Positions 1 through 5,185 of a stretch of DNA of 5,185 nucleotides are shown here, one piece after another. Each line of letters opens with the position of its first letter. The stretch's first letter is position 1. The translations under genes were made by a program, and so were the position numbers. Where the stretch lies: the NCBI GenBank assembly GCA_910585355.1, contig CAJUDN010000101.1:1-5185 (forward strand). The letters are read 5' to 3'. Under the pieces are notes generated by a model. That model was not told where the DNA came from. It saw nothing but the letters and a program-made list of their open reading frames with translations, and searched no databases. This stretch comes from an uncultured Lachnospiraceae bacterium. Its GTDB lineage: Bacteria; Bacillota_A; Clostridia; Lachnospirales; Lachnospiraceae.

Positions 1-88
1 CCCACTACGCCTCCCTCATTCGGACCTAATTTCCCACAAACTGTGACGCACATCTAACGGAAAGCAATTTTCAGACACACTCTAAGGA
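1..88. other. Left edge, no gene seen
   Basis: I see no convincing coding region, RNA gene or repeat here. It is the region downstream of the minus-strand regulator, but no GC-rich stem followed by a T-tract (read on the minus strand) is present. The regulator's transcript therefore either ends beyond the window or by another mechanism. Confidence 0.5.
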
Positions 89-1069
89 TTAAAATGGCTT
101 TTCGATGTTGTATTCGTTGATTTTATTAAAAATCTGCCGTGTGCTGATGGACAGCTCTCTGGCCGCCGCACTGATATTCCAGTTGGTCTGCCTTAAGGCC
201 CACTCCAGATATTCCCGTTCACTTCTCCGCTTAAACTCCTTCCAACTGATCAGTTCATGAGTAGAATAGGAAGAAACAGGAGCCAGCCGCTTCAAATTAT
301 AAAGAATCGGAATCCCCTCTGTGGTAATCACATGGTTCTGGGACAATACCACCATCCGGTCCAGCGTGTTCTTAAGCTCTCTGATGTTTCCGGGATAGTC
401 ATAATTCATTAAAAATTCCCAGACCTTATTTTCAATCCGGTCAATACGTATGCCGTTTTCCTCCTGGGCCTTCTGCAAAAAAAAGTGAATCATTCCTTCC
501 AGATCTTCTTTTCGGTCTCTCAGAGGGGGGATCCGGATGACAATCGTGCTAATCCGGTAGAAGAAGTCTTCACGAAAGCTGCCGTTTATGACCTCCGTGG
601 GGAGATCCCGGCTGGTGGCCGTAATCAGACGGAAATCCAGGATTTTTTTGTTGTTTCCGCCAAGCCGTTCAATTTCCTTTGTTTCTATGGCGCGCAGAAG
701 CTTCACCTGTGTGGTCAGGCTCACATCGCCAATGGCATCGAGAAATAAAGTTCCGTGGTCCGCCAGCTCAAATTTTCCGATCCGCCGTCGTATGGTGTCG
801 GAAAAAATTCCAGGTTCCATGCCGAAAAGTTCCGGCTCCAGCAATGACTCAGTGTAGGCATTGCAGTTTACTGCAACAAAGGCCTTATCAGACCGGCGGC
901 TTAAGGCGTGTATATATTGTGCCGCCACGTCCTTTCCTACACCAGATTCTCCAATCAGCAGTACATTGGCGTTGGAAACGGCCACCCGCCTGCAGTCTGA
1001 GAGGGTCCGCGCATAGGCAGCCGATTTTGTATCCATATAATAAGTTGAGGTGAAAACATTGCTGTCCAT
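89..1069 (-). CDS. Short AAA+/Fis-HTH transcriptional regulator of the sigma54-activator family, with degenerate motifs
   Basis: This 326-residue cytoplasmic regulator consists of an AAA+ domain that begins almost at once and a C-terminal Fis-type helix-turn-helix (about residues 287-323, core NISAAARELSISTRQIF). There is no PAS, GAF, ACT or receiver domain. Seen motifs are Walker A GESGVGK (40-46), two arginine-finger positions in FREDFFYRI (R166, R172) and sensor II in YPGNIREL (R230). Two key motifs are altered. The sigma54-contacting GAFTGA loop reads GIFSDT (87-92). The Walker B DE pair reads LFLDAIGD, so the catalytic Glu is Ala112. I chose the ATG at 1069 because AAAGGAA lies 7 nt upstream. 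In-frame ATGs at 1087 and 1096 lack a good ribosome site, and the TTG at 1150 lies upstream of the predicted transcription start. It is divergent from grdX, so it probably controls the grd operon (inference). The family call is sure; the target and mode of action are not. Confidence 0.85.
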   Translation of the reverse strand: MDSNVFTSTYYMDTKSAAYARTLSDCRRVAVSNANVLLIGESGVGKDVAAQYIHALSRRSDKAFVAVNCNAYTESLLEPELFGMEPGIFSDTIRRRIGKFELADHGTLFLDAIGDVSLTTQVKLLRAIETKEIERLGGNNKKILDFRLITATSRDLPTEVINGSFREDFFYRISTIVIRIPPLRDRKEDLEGMIHFFLQKAQEENGIRIDRIENKVWEFLMNYDYPGNIRELKNTLDRMVVLSQNHVITTEGIPILYNLKRLAPVSSYSTHELISWKEFKRRSEREYLEWALRQTNWNISAAARELSISTRQIFNKINEYNIEKPF

Positions 1070-1121
1070 GAATTTATTCCTTTCCATGAGAGTCATTCGA
1101 CGAATTTCTCTATTCTTTTTT

Positions 1122-1150
1122 ATTCTACATGAATTTTTTTTCAAAATCAA
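1122..1150 (-). promoter_or_regulatory. Candidate sigmaA promoter of the regulator
   Basis: On the minus strand, TTGATT (-35, plus-strand 1145-1150) and TAGAAT (-10, 1122-1127) are separated by exactly 17 nt. Transcription would start near 1115, upstream of the ATGs at 1096, 1087 and 1069. That makes the longer TTG start at 1150 implausible. A/T-rich DNA gives chance matches, so confidence is moderate. Confidence 0.5.
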
Positions 1151-1162
1151 GAATTTTTTTTC
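1131..1162. repeat. 12-bp direct repeat, 20-bp period
   Basis: GAATTTTTTTTC occurs at 1131-1142 and again, identically, at 1151-1162, so the start-to-start distance is 20 bp, about two helical turns. The copies flank and overlap the -35 box of the candidate regulator promoter. They could be a paired protein site or phased T-tracts that bend the DNA. In DNA this A/T-rich, low-complexity chance repetition is also possible. Confidence 0.45.
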
Positions 1163-1211
1163 CTACCCTGATAAAAAAAGTTAAGAAAAAAGCATGAATC
1201 ATCTTTTCTTT

Positions 1212-1284
1212 TTGTGAAAAGTATGTTAAAGTCTATATATAGAAATTATCAATATTGAGAATTTCTGTAATATAAAAATAATAT
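1212..1284 (+). promoter_or_regulatory. Candidate forward promoters for the grd operon
   Basis: Two sigmaA-like pairs are visible. The first is TTGTGA (1212-1217) with TATATA at 1234-1239 (16-nt spacing) or 1236-1241 (18 nt). The second is TTGAGA (1255-1260) with TAATAT (1279-1284, 18 nt). The palindrome covers the -10 and start of the first pair, which suits repression, and the -35 of the second, which suits contact activation. No GG-N10-GC sigma54 promoter was found. I cannot decide between the pairs, and neither is strong. Confidence 0.35.
1238..1269. promoter_or_regulatory. 32-bp near-perfect palindrome, candidate operator
   Basis: The dyad is centred between 1253 and 1254, and 14 of 16 base pairs are complementary. 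The core is the perfect palindrome TCAATATTGA (1249-1258). It is flanked by one mismatched pair (1248/1259) and then by arms AGAAATT (1241-1247) and AATTTCT (1260-1266). The absence of any central spacer suits a dimeric DNA-binding protein better than an RNA hairpin. It lies in the divergent region, overlapping the candidate -10 at 1234-1241 and the candidate -35 at 1255-1260. The neighbouring Fis-HTH regulator is the obvious candidate ligand, but that is inference. Confidence 0.55.
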
Positions 1285-1325
1285 GGTTGAAACAGGAATT
1301 TCCTGAATCAATAGGGGTGAACAGC

Positions 1326-1709
1326 ATGTATCGGATTATTACCAACAACCCGATGTGCCTGGTAAAATACGGTGACCAGGTACAAATTGAATATCTGGAA
1401 GGAAAAGGCTACATGGACGTGCTTTTGACTGTACGGGATTATATTCAAAAAAAGTGGTGTCTGGAAACGCATCCGATGACGGGAAGCTTGAAGCCCAATC
1501 AGACTCCTTATAAGTCAGTGATGATATCCAACCGTCCTGTGGACAAAGAGGAATTCTACAATCAGGAGATCACTATTGAAAACGGTATTATGACATGCCG
1601 TAAATTTCAGTCCATTCGGAAAACTCCCGACTGGCCTGAGAATCTTCTGGAGGATTTCCAGGCAGTGGATCTTTCGCTGATTGAAGGGGCGATCCAAAAA
1701 ATCTTGTAG
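1326..1709 (+). CDS. grdX: GrdX family protein
   Basis: This 127-residue soluble protein belongs to the GrdX family, small proteins of unknown biochemical role that recur at the head of glycine, sarcosine and betaine reductase operons. The recognisable parts are the N-terminal MYRIITNNP signature, a YLEG...DVLLTVRDYI stretch and a mid-region HPMTGSLKPNQTPYKSV segment. It has no signal peptide, membrane segment or known catalytic motif. I chose the ATG at 1326 because AGGGGTGA (1313-1320) sits 5 nt upstream. The longer in-frame TTG at 1287 has no ribosome site and its extra residues lie outside the family signature. It is the first gene of the operon, 29 nt before grdE. Confidence 0.85.
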   Translation: MYRIITNNPMCLVKYGDQVQIEYLEGKGYMDVLLTVRDYIQKKWCLETHPMTGSLKPNQTPYKSVMISNRPVDKEEFYNQEITIENGIMTCRKFQSIRKTPDWPENLLEDFQAVDLSLIEGAIQKIL

Positions 1710-1738
1710 TTTTTTAAGAAAGCGGGGTAACTAAACAA

Positions 1739-3019
1739 ATGAAACTCGAATTAGGAATCATTCCGATTAACGACATTCAGTTTGGAGCAGAATCCAAGGT
1801 GGAAAACGGAACCATCTATGTGAATGCCGACGAGTTGAAAGCCCTTATTCTTGAGGACGAAACACTGAAATCCGTTGAATTCGATATCGCAAGACCGGGT
1901 GAGAGCGTTCGCATTATGCCGGTTAAGGACGTTATCGAGCCTCGTGTAAAGGTAAACGGTGAAGGTGCGATGTTCCCGGGAATGATCTCCAAAGTGGCTC
2001 CGGTGGGAAGCGGACGTACAAACGTACTTCGCGGCAGCGCCGTTGTTACAACAGGTAAGATCGTGGGCTTCCAGGAAGGTATTATCGACATGACCGGGGA
2101 AGGCTCCAAGTACACACCGTTCTCCAAGCTCAATAACCTTGTGGTTATCTGTGAGCCGGTTGACGGACTTGCAAAACATGCTCATGAAAAAGCCGTTCGT
2201 ATGGCAGGCTTAAAGGCTGCTGACTACATCGGCAAGCTGGCAAAGGATATCGAAGCAGAAGAGGTTGAGACTTTCGAGACCGTTTCCGTTAAGGAAGGAA
2301 TTGAAAAATGGCCGAACCTGCCGAGAGTTGCTTATGTTCTTATGCTTCAGAGCCAGGGACTTATGCATGACACATACGTTTACGGCGTAGATGCCAAGCA
2401 GTCTCTTTCCACAATCATCATGCCGACAGAGATCATGGATGGTGCAATCGTAAGCGGAAACTGCGTATCTGCATGCGATAAGAACACAACATACCATCAC
2501 CTGAACAACCCGGTTATCAGAGACCTGTTTGCTCAGCATGGAAAGACTTTAAACTTTGTTGGTGTAATCATCACTAACGAGAATGTATATCTGGCAGATA
2601 AGATGCGTTCTTCCGACTGGTCCGCAAAGCTTTGCGAGTGGCTTGGTCTTGACGGCGCTATCGTATCTCAGGAAGGTTTCGGTAACCCGGATACAGACCT
2701 GATTATGAACTGCAAGAAGATTGAGGGCAAGGGCGTTAAGACTGTAATCATCACCGATGAGTACGCCGGACGCGACGGAGCTTCCCAGTCCTTGGCTGAT
2801 GCAGACGCAGCAGCGAATGCAGTAGTAACAGGCGGCAATGCAAATGAAGTGATCCATCTTCCGAAGATGGACAAGGTAATCGGATATCCGGAAGTTGCGG
2901 ATATCATTGCCGGTGGATTTGACGGAAGCCTTCAGGCTGACGGTTCCATCGTTGCCGAGCTTCAGGTTATTACAGGCGCCACCAACGAGATGGGCTTCAA
3001 CCCGTTAAGTGCCAGATAA
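1739..3019 (+). CDS. grdE: Glycine reductase component B, GrdE proprotein (alpha and beta subunits)
   Basis: This 426-residue proprotein is full length for GrdE. In the family it cleaves itself at a conserved Cys to give two subunits, one carrying an N-terminal pyruvoyl group that binds the amino group of glycine as a Schiff base. With GrdB it forms substrate-binding component B. The start MKLELG is typical. Further signatures are VGSGRTNVL (about 89-97), TGKIVGFQEGIIDM (105-118), MLQSQGL...DTYVYGVDAK (202-220) and the cleavage region VSGNCVSACDKN with N241-C242. The C-terminal half carries GAIVSQEGFGNPDTD, TDEYAGRDG and ITGATNE, and the protein ends in LSAR. GGGG at 1724-1727 is the likely ribosome site, 11 nt before the ATG. 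grdB follows after 14 nt, so the two are co-transcribed. The sarcosine (GrdG) and betaine (GrdI) paralogues are alternatives; the motifs look to me like the glycine form, from memory rather than an alignment. Confidence 0.9.
   Translation: MKLELGIIPINDIQFGAESKVENGTIYVNADELKALILEDETLKSVEFDIARPGESVRIMPVKDVIEPRVKVNGEGAMFPGMISKVAPVGSGRTNVLRGSAVVTTGKIVGFQEGIIDMTGEGSKYTPFSKLNNLVVICEPVDGLAKHAHEKAVRMAGLKAADYIGKLAKDIEAEEVETFETVSVKEGIEKWPNLPRVAYVLMLQSQGLMHDTYVYGVDAKQSLSTIIMPTEIMDGAIVSGNCVSACDKNTTYHHLNNPVIRDLFAQHGKTLNFVGVIITNENVYLADKMRSSDWSAKLCEWLGLDGAIVSQEGFGNPDTDLIMNCKKIEGKGVKTVIITDEYAGRDGASQSLADADAAANAVVTGGNANEVIHLPKMDKVIGYPEVADIIAGGFDGSLQADGSIVAELQVITGATNEMGFNPLSAR
2459..2464 (+). other. GrdE self-cleavage and pyruvoyl site (Asn241-Cys242)
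   Basis: AAC TGC encodes the Asn-Cys pair inside SGNCVSACDKN. In characterised GrdE proteins the chain is cut before this Cys, which becomes the pyruvoyl group. A cut here would give fragments of 241 and 185 residues. The site is intact, so the product should mature normally. Confidence 0.8.
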
Positions 3020-3022
3020 TTT

Positions 3023-3028
3023 AGGAGG
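3023..3028 (+). promoter_or_regulatory. grdB ribosome binding site
   Basis: A perfect AGGAGG precedes two tandem ATG codons at 3031 and 3034. Spacing is 2 nt to the first and 5 nt to the second, which favours ATG 3034 as the start. Confidence 0.75.
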
Positions 3029-3033
3029 AAATG

Positions 3034-4344
3034 ATGTCGAAGTTAAGAGTTGTTCATTATATTAATCAGTTCTTCGCCAACATCGGCGGCGAGGAAAAAG
3101 CTGATTACCAGCCAGAGCTTCGCGAAGGCGTAGTTGGACCTGGTATGGCTTTCAATCAGAACTTTGGCGAGGAAGCGGAGATTGTTGCTACAGTTATCTG
3201 TGGTGACTCCTACTTCAACGAGAACGTAGATTCTGCTACCGCTACAGTTCTTGATATGATCAAGAGCCAGAAACCGGACCTGGTAGTCTGCGGACCGGCT
3301 TTCAATGCCGGACGTTACGGCGTAGCCTGCGGTACTGTGGCTGCCGCCGTTAAAAAAGAAGGCATCCCGGTTATTACCGGTATGTACAAAGAGAACCCGG
3401 GCGCTGACATGTTCAAGAAAGAGGTATATGTTATCTCCACCAAGAACAGCGCTGCCGGTATGAGAGATGCCGTTAAGAAGATGGCTCCTCTGGCATTAAA
3501 GGTTGCCAAGGGCGAGGCTATTGGCGCATCTGCCGAGGAAGGCTACCTTCCCAACGGTATCCGTAAGAACTTCTTCGAGAAGAAGCGCGGTTCCGAAAGA
3601 GCAGTAGAAATGCTGGTTAAGAAGTTAAACGACAAGGAATTCGAGACTGAGTACGAGATGCCCAGCTTTGACCGTGTTGCTCCTGGTGAGGCAATCAAGG
3701 ATATGAGCAAGGCTAAAATCGCACTGGTTACCTCCGGCGGTATCGTTCCGAAGGGTAACCCGGATCATATCGAGTCCTCCAGTGCTTCCAAGTACGGCCA
3801 GTATGACATTTCCGGATTCACAGATCTGACTGCTGAGACTCATGAGACGGCTCACGGCGGATACGATCCGGTATATGCAAACGAAGACGCCGACCGTGTT
3901 CTTCCGATCGACGTTATCACAGAATTTATTAAGGAAGGAAAGATCGGCAGCCTTCACAAATATTTCTACACCACTGTTGGAAACGGAACAGCTGTAGCGA
4001 ATGCGAAGCGCTTTGCGACGGAGATCGGACAGAAGCTGGTTGATGACCATGTTGACGCCGTAATCCTGACCTCCACCTGAGGAACCTGTACTCGTTGCGG
4101 TGCAACGATGGTTAAGGCTATTGAGGCTTATGGTATTCCGGTTGTTCATATTGCGACTGTAGTTCCGATTTCCCAGACAGTAGGTGCAAACCGTATTGTT
4201 CCTGCTATTGCGATTCCGCATCCGTTAGGAAACCCCGCTCTTACTCATGAGGAAGAGAAGGAAATCAGAAGAAAGATCGTATCTAAGGCACTGGAAGCAT
4301 TACAGACCCCGGTTGAGGATCAGACTGTTTTTGAGTGGAAATAA
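3034..4344 (+). CDS. grdB: Glycine reductase component B selenoprotein GrdB, with in-frame UGA read as Sec
   Basis: GrdB is the selenocysteine subunit of component B. It acts with pyruvoyl-GrdE on glycine so that the carboxymethyl group can pass to GrdA. Reading through the TGA at 4078-4080 gives 436 residues, the usual family length, with Sec349 in the motif U-G-T-C-T-R-C (UxxCxxC). Both sides of the TGA are in one frame and match the family. Upstream are KLRVVHYINQFF at the N-terminus, CGPAFNAGRYG, TSGGIVPKGNPD (about 233-244), TAHGGYDPVYANEDADRVLP (271-290) and the VILTST run-up. Downstream are CGATMVK, TVVPIS, GANRIVP and IPHPLGNPAL. I prefer ATG 3034 for ribosome spacing; ATG 3031 adds one residue and would make it Sec350. 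It needs SelA, SelB, tRNA-Sec and SelD from elsewhere. Sarcosine and betaine versions share the motif, so substrate is less sure than family. Confidence 0.92.
4078..4080 (+). other. UGA selenocysteine codon
   Basis: TGA lies between ...LTST and GTCTRCGATM, exactly where GrdB proteins carry Sec. The frame stays open for another 87 sense codons up to TAA at 4342-4344. The conserved UxxCxxC context and the hairpin just downstream argue for recoding rather than termination. Confidence 0.92.
4083..4113 (+). promoter_or_regulatory. Bacterial SECIS hairpin of grdB
   Basis: The apical stem pairs TCGTTGC (4092-4098) with GCAACGA (4102-4108), seven perfect pairs closing a GGT loop (4099-4101). A lower stem pairs AACC (4083-4086) with GGTT (4110-4113), with unpaired TGTAC on the 5' side and one T on the 3' side. 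The loop begins 19 nt after the UGA, within the distance expected of bacterial SECIS elements, and it holds the G-U typical of SelB-bound loops. The element lies within the coding sequence, as is usual in bacteria. Confidence 0.75.
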
Positions 4345-4351
4345 AGGAGAT
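4343..4351 (+). promoter_or_regulatory. trxB ribosome binding site overlapping the grdB stop
   Basis: AAAGGAGAT includes the last bases of the grdB TAA and leaves 7 nt to the trxB ATG at 4359. The tight spacing suggests that trxB is translated from the same mRNA and may be coupled to translation that has passed the UGA. Confidence 0.75.
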
Positions 4352-4358
4352 ACATCTC

Positions 4359-5185
4359 ATGGATAAGCTCTATGATGTGATTATCCTGGGTGCAGGCCCG
4401 GCAGGTTTAGCTGCCGGCCTGTACTCTGGAAGATACCGTCTGTCTACTTTGATTATTGAGAAGGCAAAAGACGGCGGACAGATTGCTATTACTGACGAGA
4501 TTGAAAACTACCCGGGCCAGATGGTCGAGGGTGAGAGCGGCCCGTCTTTAATCGCAAGAATGACAGCTCAGGCCGAGAAATTCGGCGCAGAGCGTGCCAG
4601 TGACACAATTAATAAGGTTGAACTGGATGGACCGGTAAAGAAGCTTTACGGCTCCAAGGATACATACCAGTGCAAGACCCTGATTATCGCCACAGGCGCT
4701 TTCCCGCGTCCCATCGGATGTAAGAGAGAAGGCGAGTTCATGGGCAAGGGAGTTTCCTTCTGCGCTACCTGTGACGCCAACTTCTTCGAGGACTTTGAGG
4801 TATATGTTGTAGGCGGCGGCGATTCTGCCGTTGAGGAAGCTATGTACCTGACAAAGTTCGCAAGAAAGGTTACGATCATCCACAGAAGAAATGAGCTTCG
4901 TGCCGCCAAATCCATTCAGGAGAAGGCTTTCAAGAATCCGAAGATGAATTTCATGTGGGATACTGTTGTGGACGAGCTCCACGGCGACGGTATTTTAAAC
5001 GGTATGACCGTTAAGAATACAAAGACCGGTGAGCTTACCAGAATCGACGCAGACCCGGATGACGGTATGTTCGGACTTTTCGGCTTTATCGGCTATAATC
5101 CGAGAAGCGAGCTGTTCGAGGGTATGCTCGATATGGAAAATGGATACATTAAGACTGACGACAATATGCCCACCAATATTCCGGG
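4359..5185 (+). CDS. trxB: NADPH-dependent thioredoxin reductase TrxB (3' end cut by window)
   Basis: TrxB is a cytoplasmic flavoenzyme that reduces thioredoxin with NADPH; in Grd systems reduced thioredoxin supplies the electrons for glycine reduction. The 275 whole codons present cover most of a protein of roughly 310 residues. Seen are the FAD-binding GAGPAG (11-16) after YDVIIL, GGQI with ENYPG, IATGAFPRPIG, the redox pair C135-A-T-C138 followed by DA, and the NADPH-binding GGGDSAVEEA (152-161) with HRRNELR (175-181). These last two motifs argue against the ferredoxin-dependent flavin thioredoxin reductases, which lack them. FIGYNPRSELF near the end matches the FAD-domain return segment. 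It starts 14 nt after the grdB stop. No stop codon is reached before the window ends, so the C-terminus with its last FAD contacts is unseen. A trxA gene probably follows (inference). Confidence 0.93.
   Translation, partial: MDKLYDVIILGAGPAGLAAGLYSGRYRLSTLIIEKAKDGGQIAITDEIENYPGQMVEGESGPSLIARMTAQAEKFGAERASDTINKVELDGPVKKLYGSKDTYQCKTLIIATGAFPRPIGCKREGEFMGKGVSFCATCDANFFEDFEVYVVGGGDSAVEEAMYLTKFARKVTIIHRRNELRAAKSIQEKAFKNPKMNFMWDTVVDELHGDGILNGMTVKNTKTGELTRIDADPDDGMFGLFGFIGYNPRSELFEGMLDMENGYIKTDDNMPTNIP

Noticed and set aside
485..1053. Plus-strand ORFs opposite the regulator
   Set aside because: They overlap the conserved AAA+ coding sequence in the opposite strand and their products show no coherent domain.
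1070..1150. Longer regulator starting at TTG 1150
   Set aside because: It would start upstream of the predicted transcription start near 1115, adds a low-complexity Lys/Arg-rich stretch, and ATG 1069 has a better ribosome site.
1287..1325. Longer GrdX starting at TTG 1287
   Set aside because: There is no ribosome site before it, whereas ATG 1326 has AGGGGTGA 5 nt upstream and begins at the family signature.
1151..1325. Glycine riboswitch in the grd leader
   Set aside because: The region is strongly A/T-rich, lacks the GC-containing paired cores of a glycine aptamer, and shows no terminator hairpin before grdX.
1710..1738. Terminator between grdX and grdE
   Set aside because: The TTTTTT at about 1710-1715 directly follows the grdX stop but no stem precedes it. 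The gap is only 29 nt and co-transcription is more likely.
1751..2907. Several minus-strand ORFs of 79-144 codons opposite grdE, and others opposite grdB and trxB
   Set aside because: They are antisense shadows of conserved highly expressed genes, with Cys/Ser/Ile-rich compositions, no ribosome sites and no recognisable family.
3031..4080. grdB as a pseudogene or truncated by a nonsense mutation
   Set aside because: The only interruption is UGA at the known Sec position, the frame is intact on both sides, and a SECIS-like hairpin follows.
4108..4344. Separate 78-residue gene starting at ATG 4108
   Set aside because: It has no ribosome site, begins inside the SECIS hairpin, and its product is the conserved C-terminus of GrdB in the same frame as the upstream part.

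Overview
The window holds the start of a glycine-reductase-type operon (Grd, Stickland amino acid reduction) and a divergently transcribed regulator. The organism is most likely an anaerobic amino-acid-fermenting member of the Clostridia. The Grd genes, strong AGGAGG-type ribosome sites, A/T-rich intergenic DNA and intermediate-GC coding DNA all fit, and a Lachnospiraceae-like genome is my best but unproven guess. The organism must also decode UGA as selenocysteine, because grdB carries an in-frame UGA followed directly by a good hairpin.

Layout. 1-88: no gene seen. 89-1069 (minus): a short regulator built from a sigma54-activator-type AAA+ domain and a Fis-type helix-turn-helix. It has no sensory domain, and both its GAFTGA loop and its Walker B glutamate are altered. 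1070-1325: A/T-rich divergent promoter region with a candidate sigmaA promoter for the regulator, a 32-bp near-perfect palindrome that looks like an operator, and candidate forward promoters. 1326-1709: grdX. 1739-3019: grdE, the proprotein with the Asn-Cys self-cleavage site that yields the pyruvoyl subunit. 3034-4344: grdB, a selenoprotein that naive gene calling would cut into two ORFs at the UGA at 4078-4080. 4359-5185: trxB, thioredoxin reductase, truncated by the window end.

How the genes work together. From family knowledge, GrdE (cleaved, pyruvoyl) and GrdB (selenocysteine) form the substrate-binding component B. It passes a carboxymethyl group to selenoprotein GrdA, and GrdC/GrdD release acetyl phosphate for ATP synthesis. 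Electrons come from NADPH through TrxB and thioredoxin. Here grdE is followed directly by grdB with no grdA between them, and trxB follows grdB. I infer that trxA, grdA, grdC and grdD lie beyond the right edge or elsewhere in the genome.

The most interesting points are the regulator, apparently built on a sigma54-activator scaffold but unlikely to activate sigma54; the palindrome between it and grdX, with no -24/-12 promoter in sight; and the recoded UGA with its hairpin.
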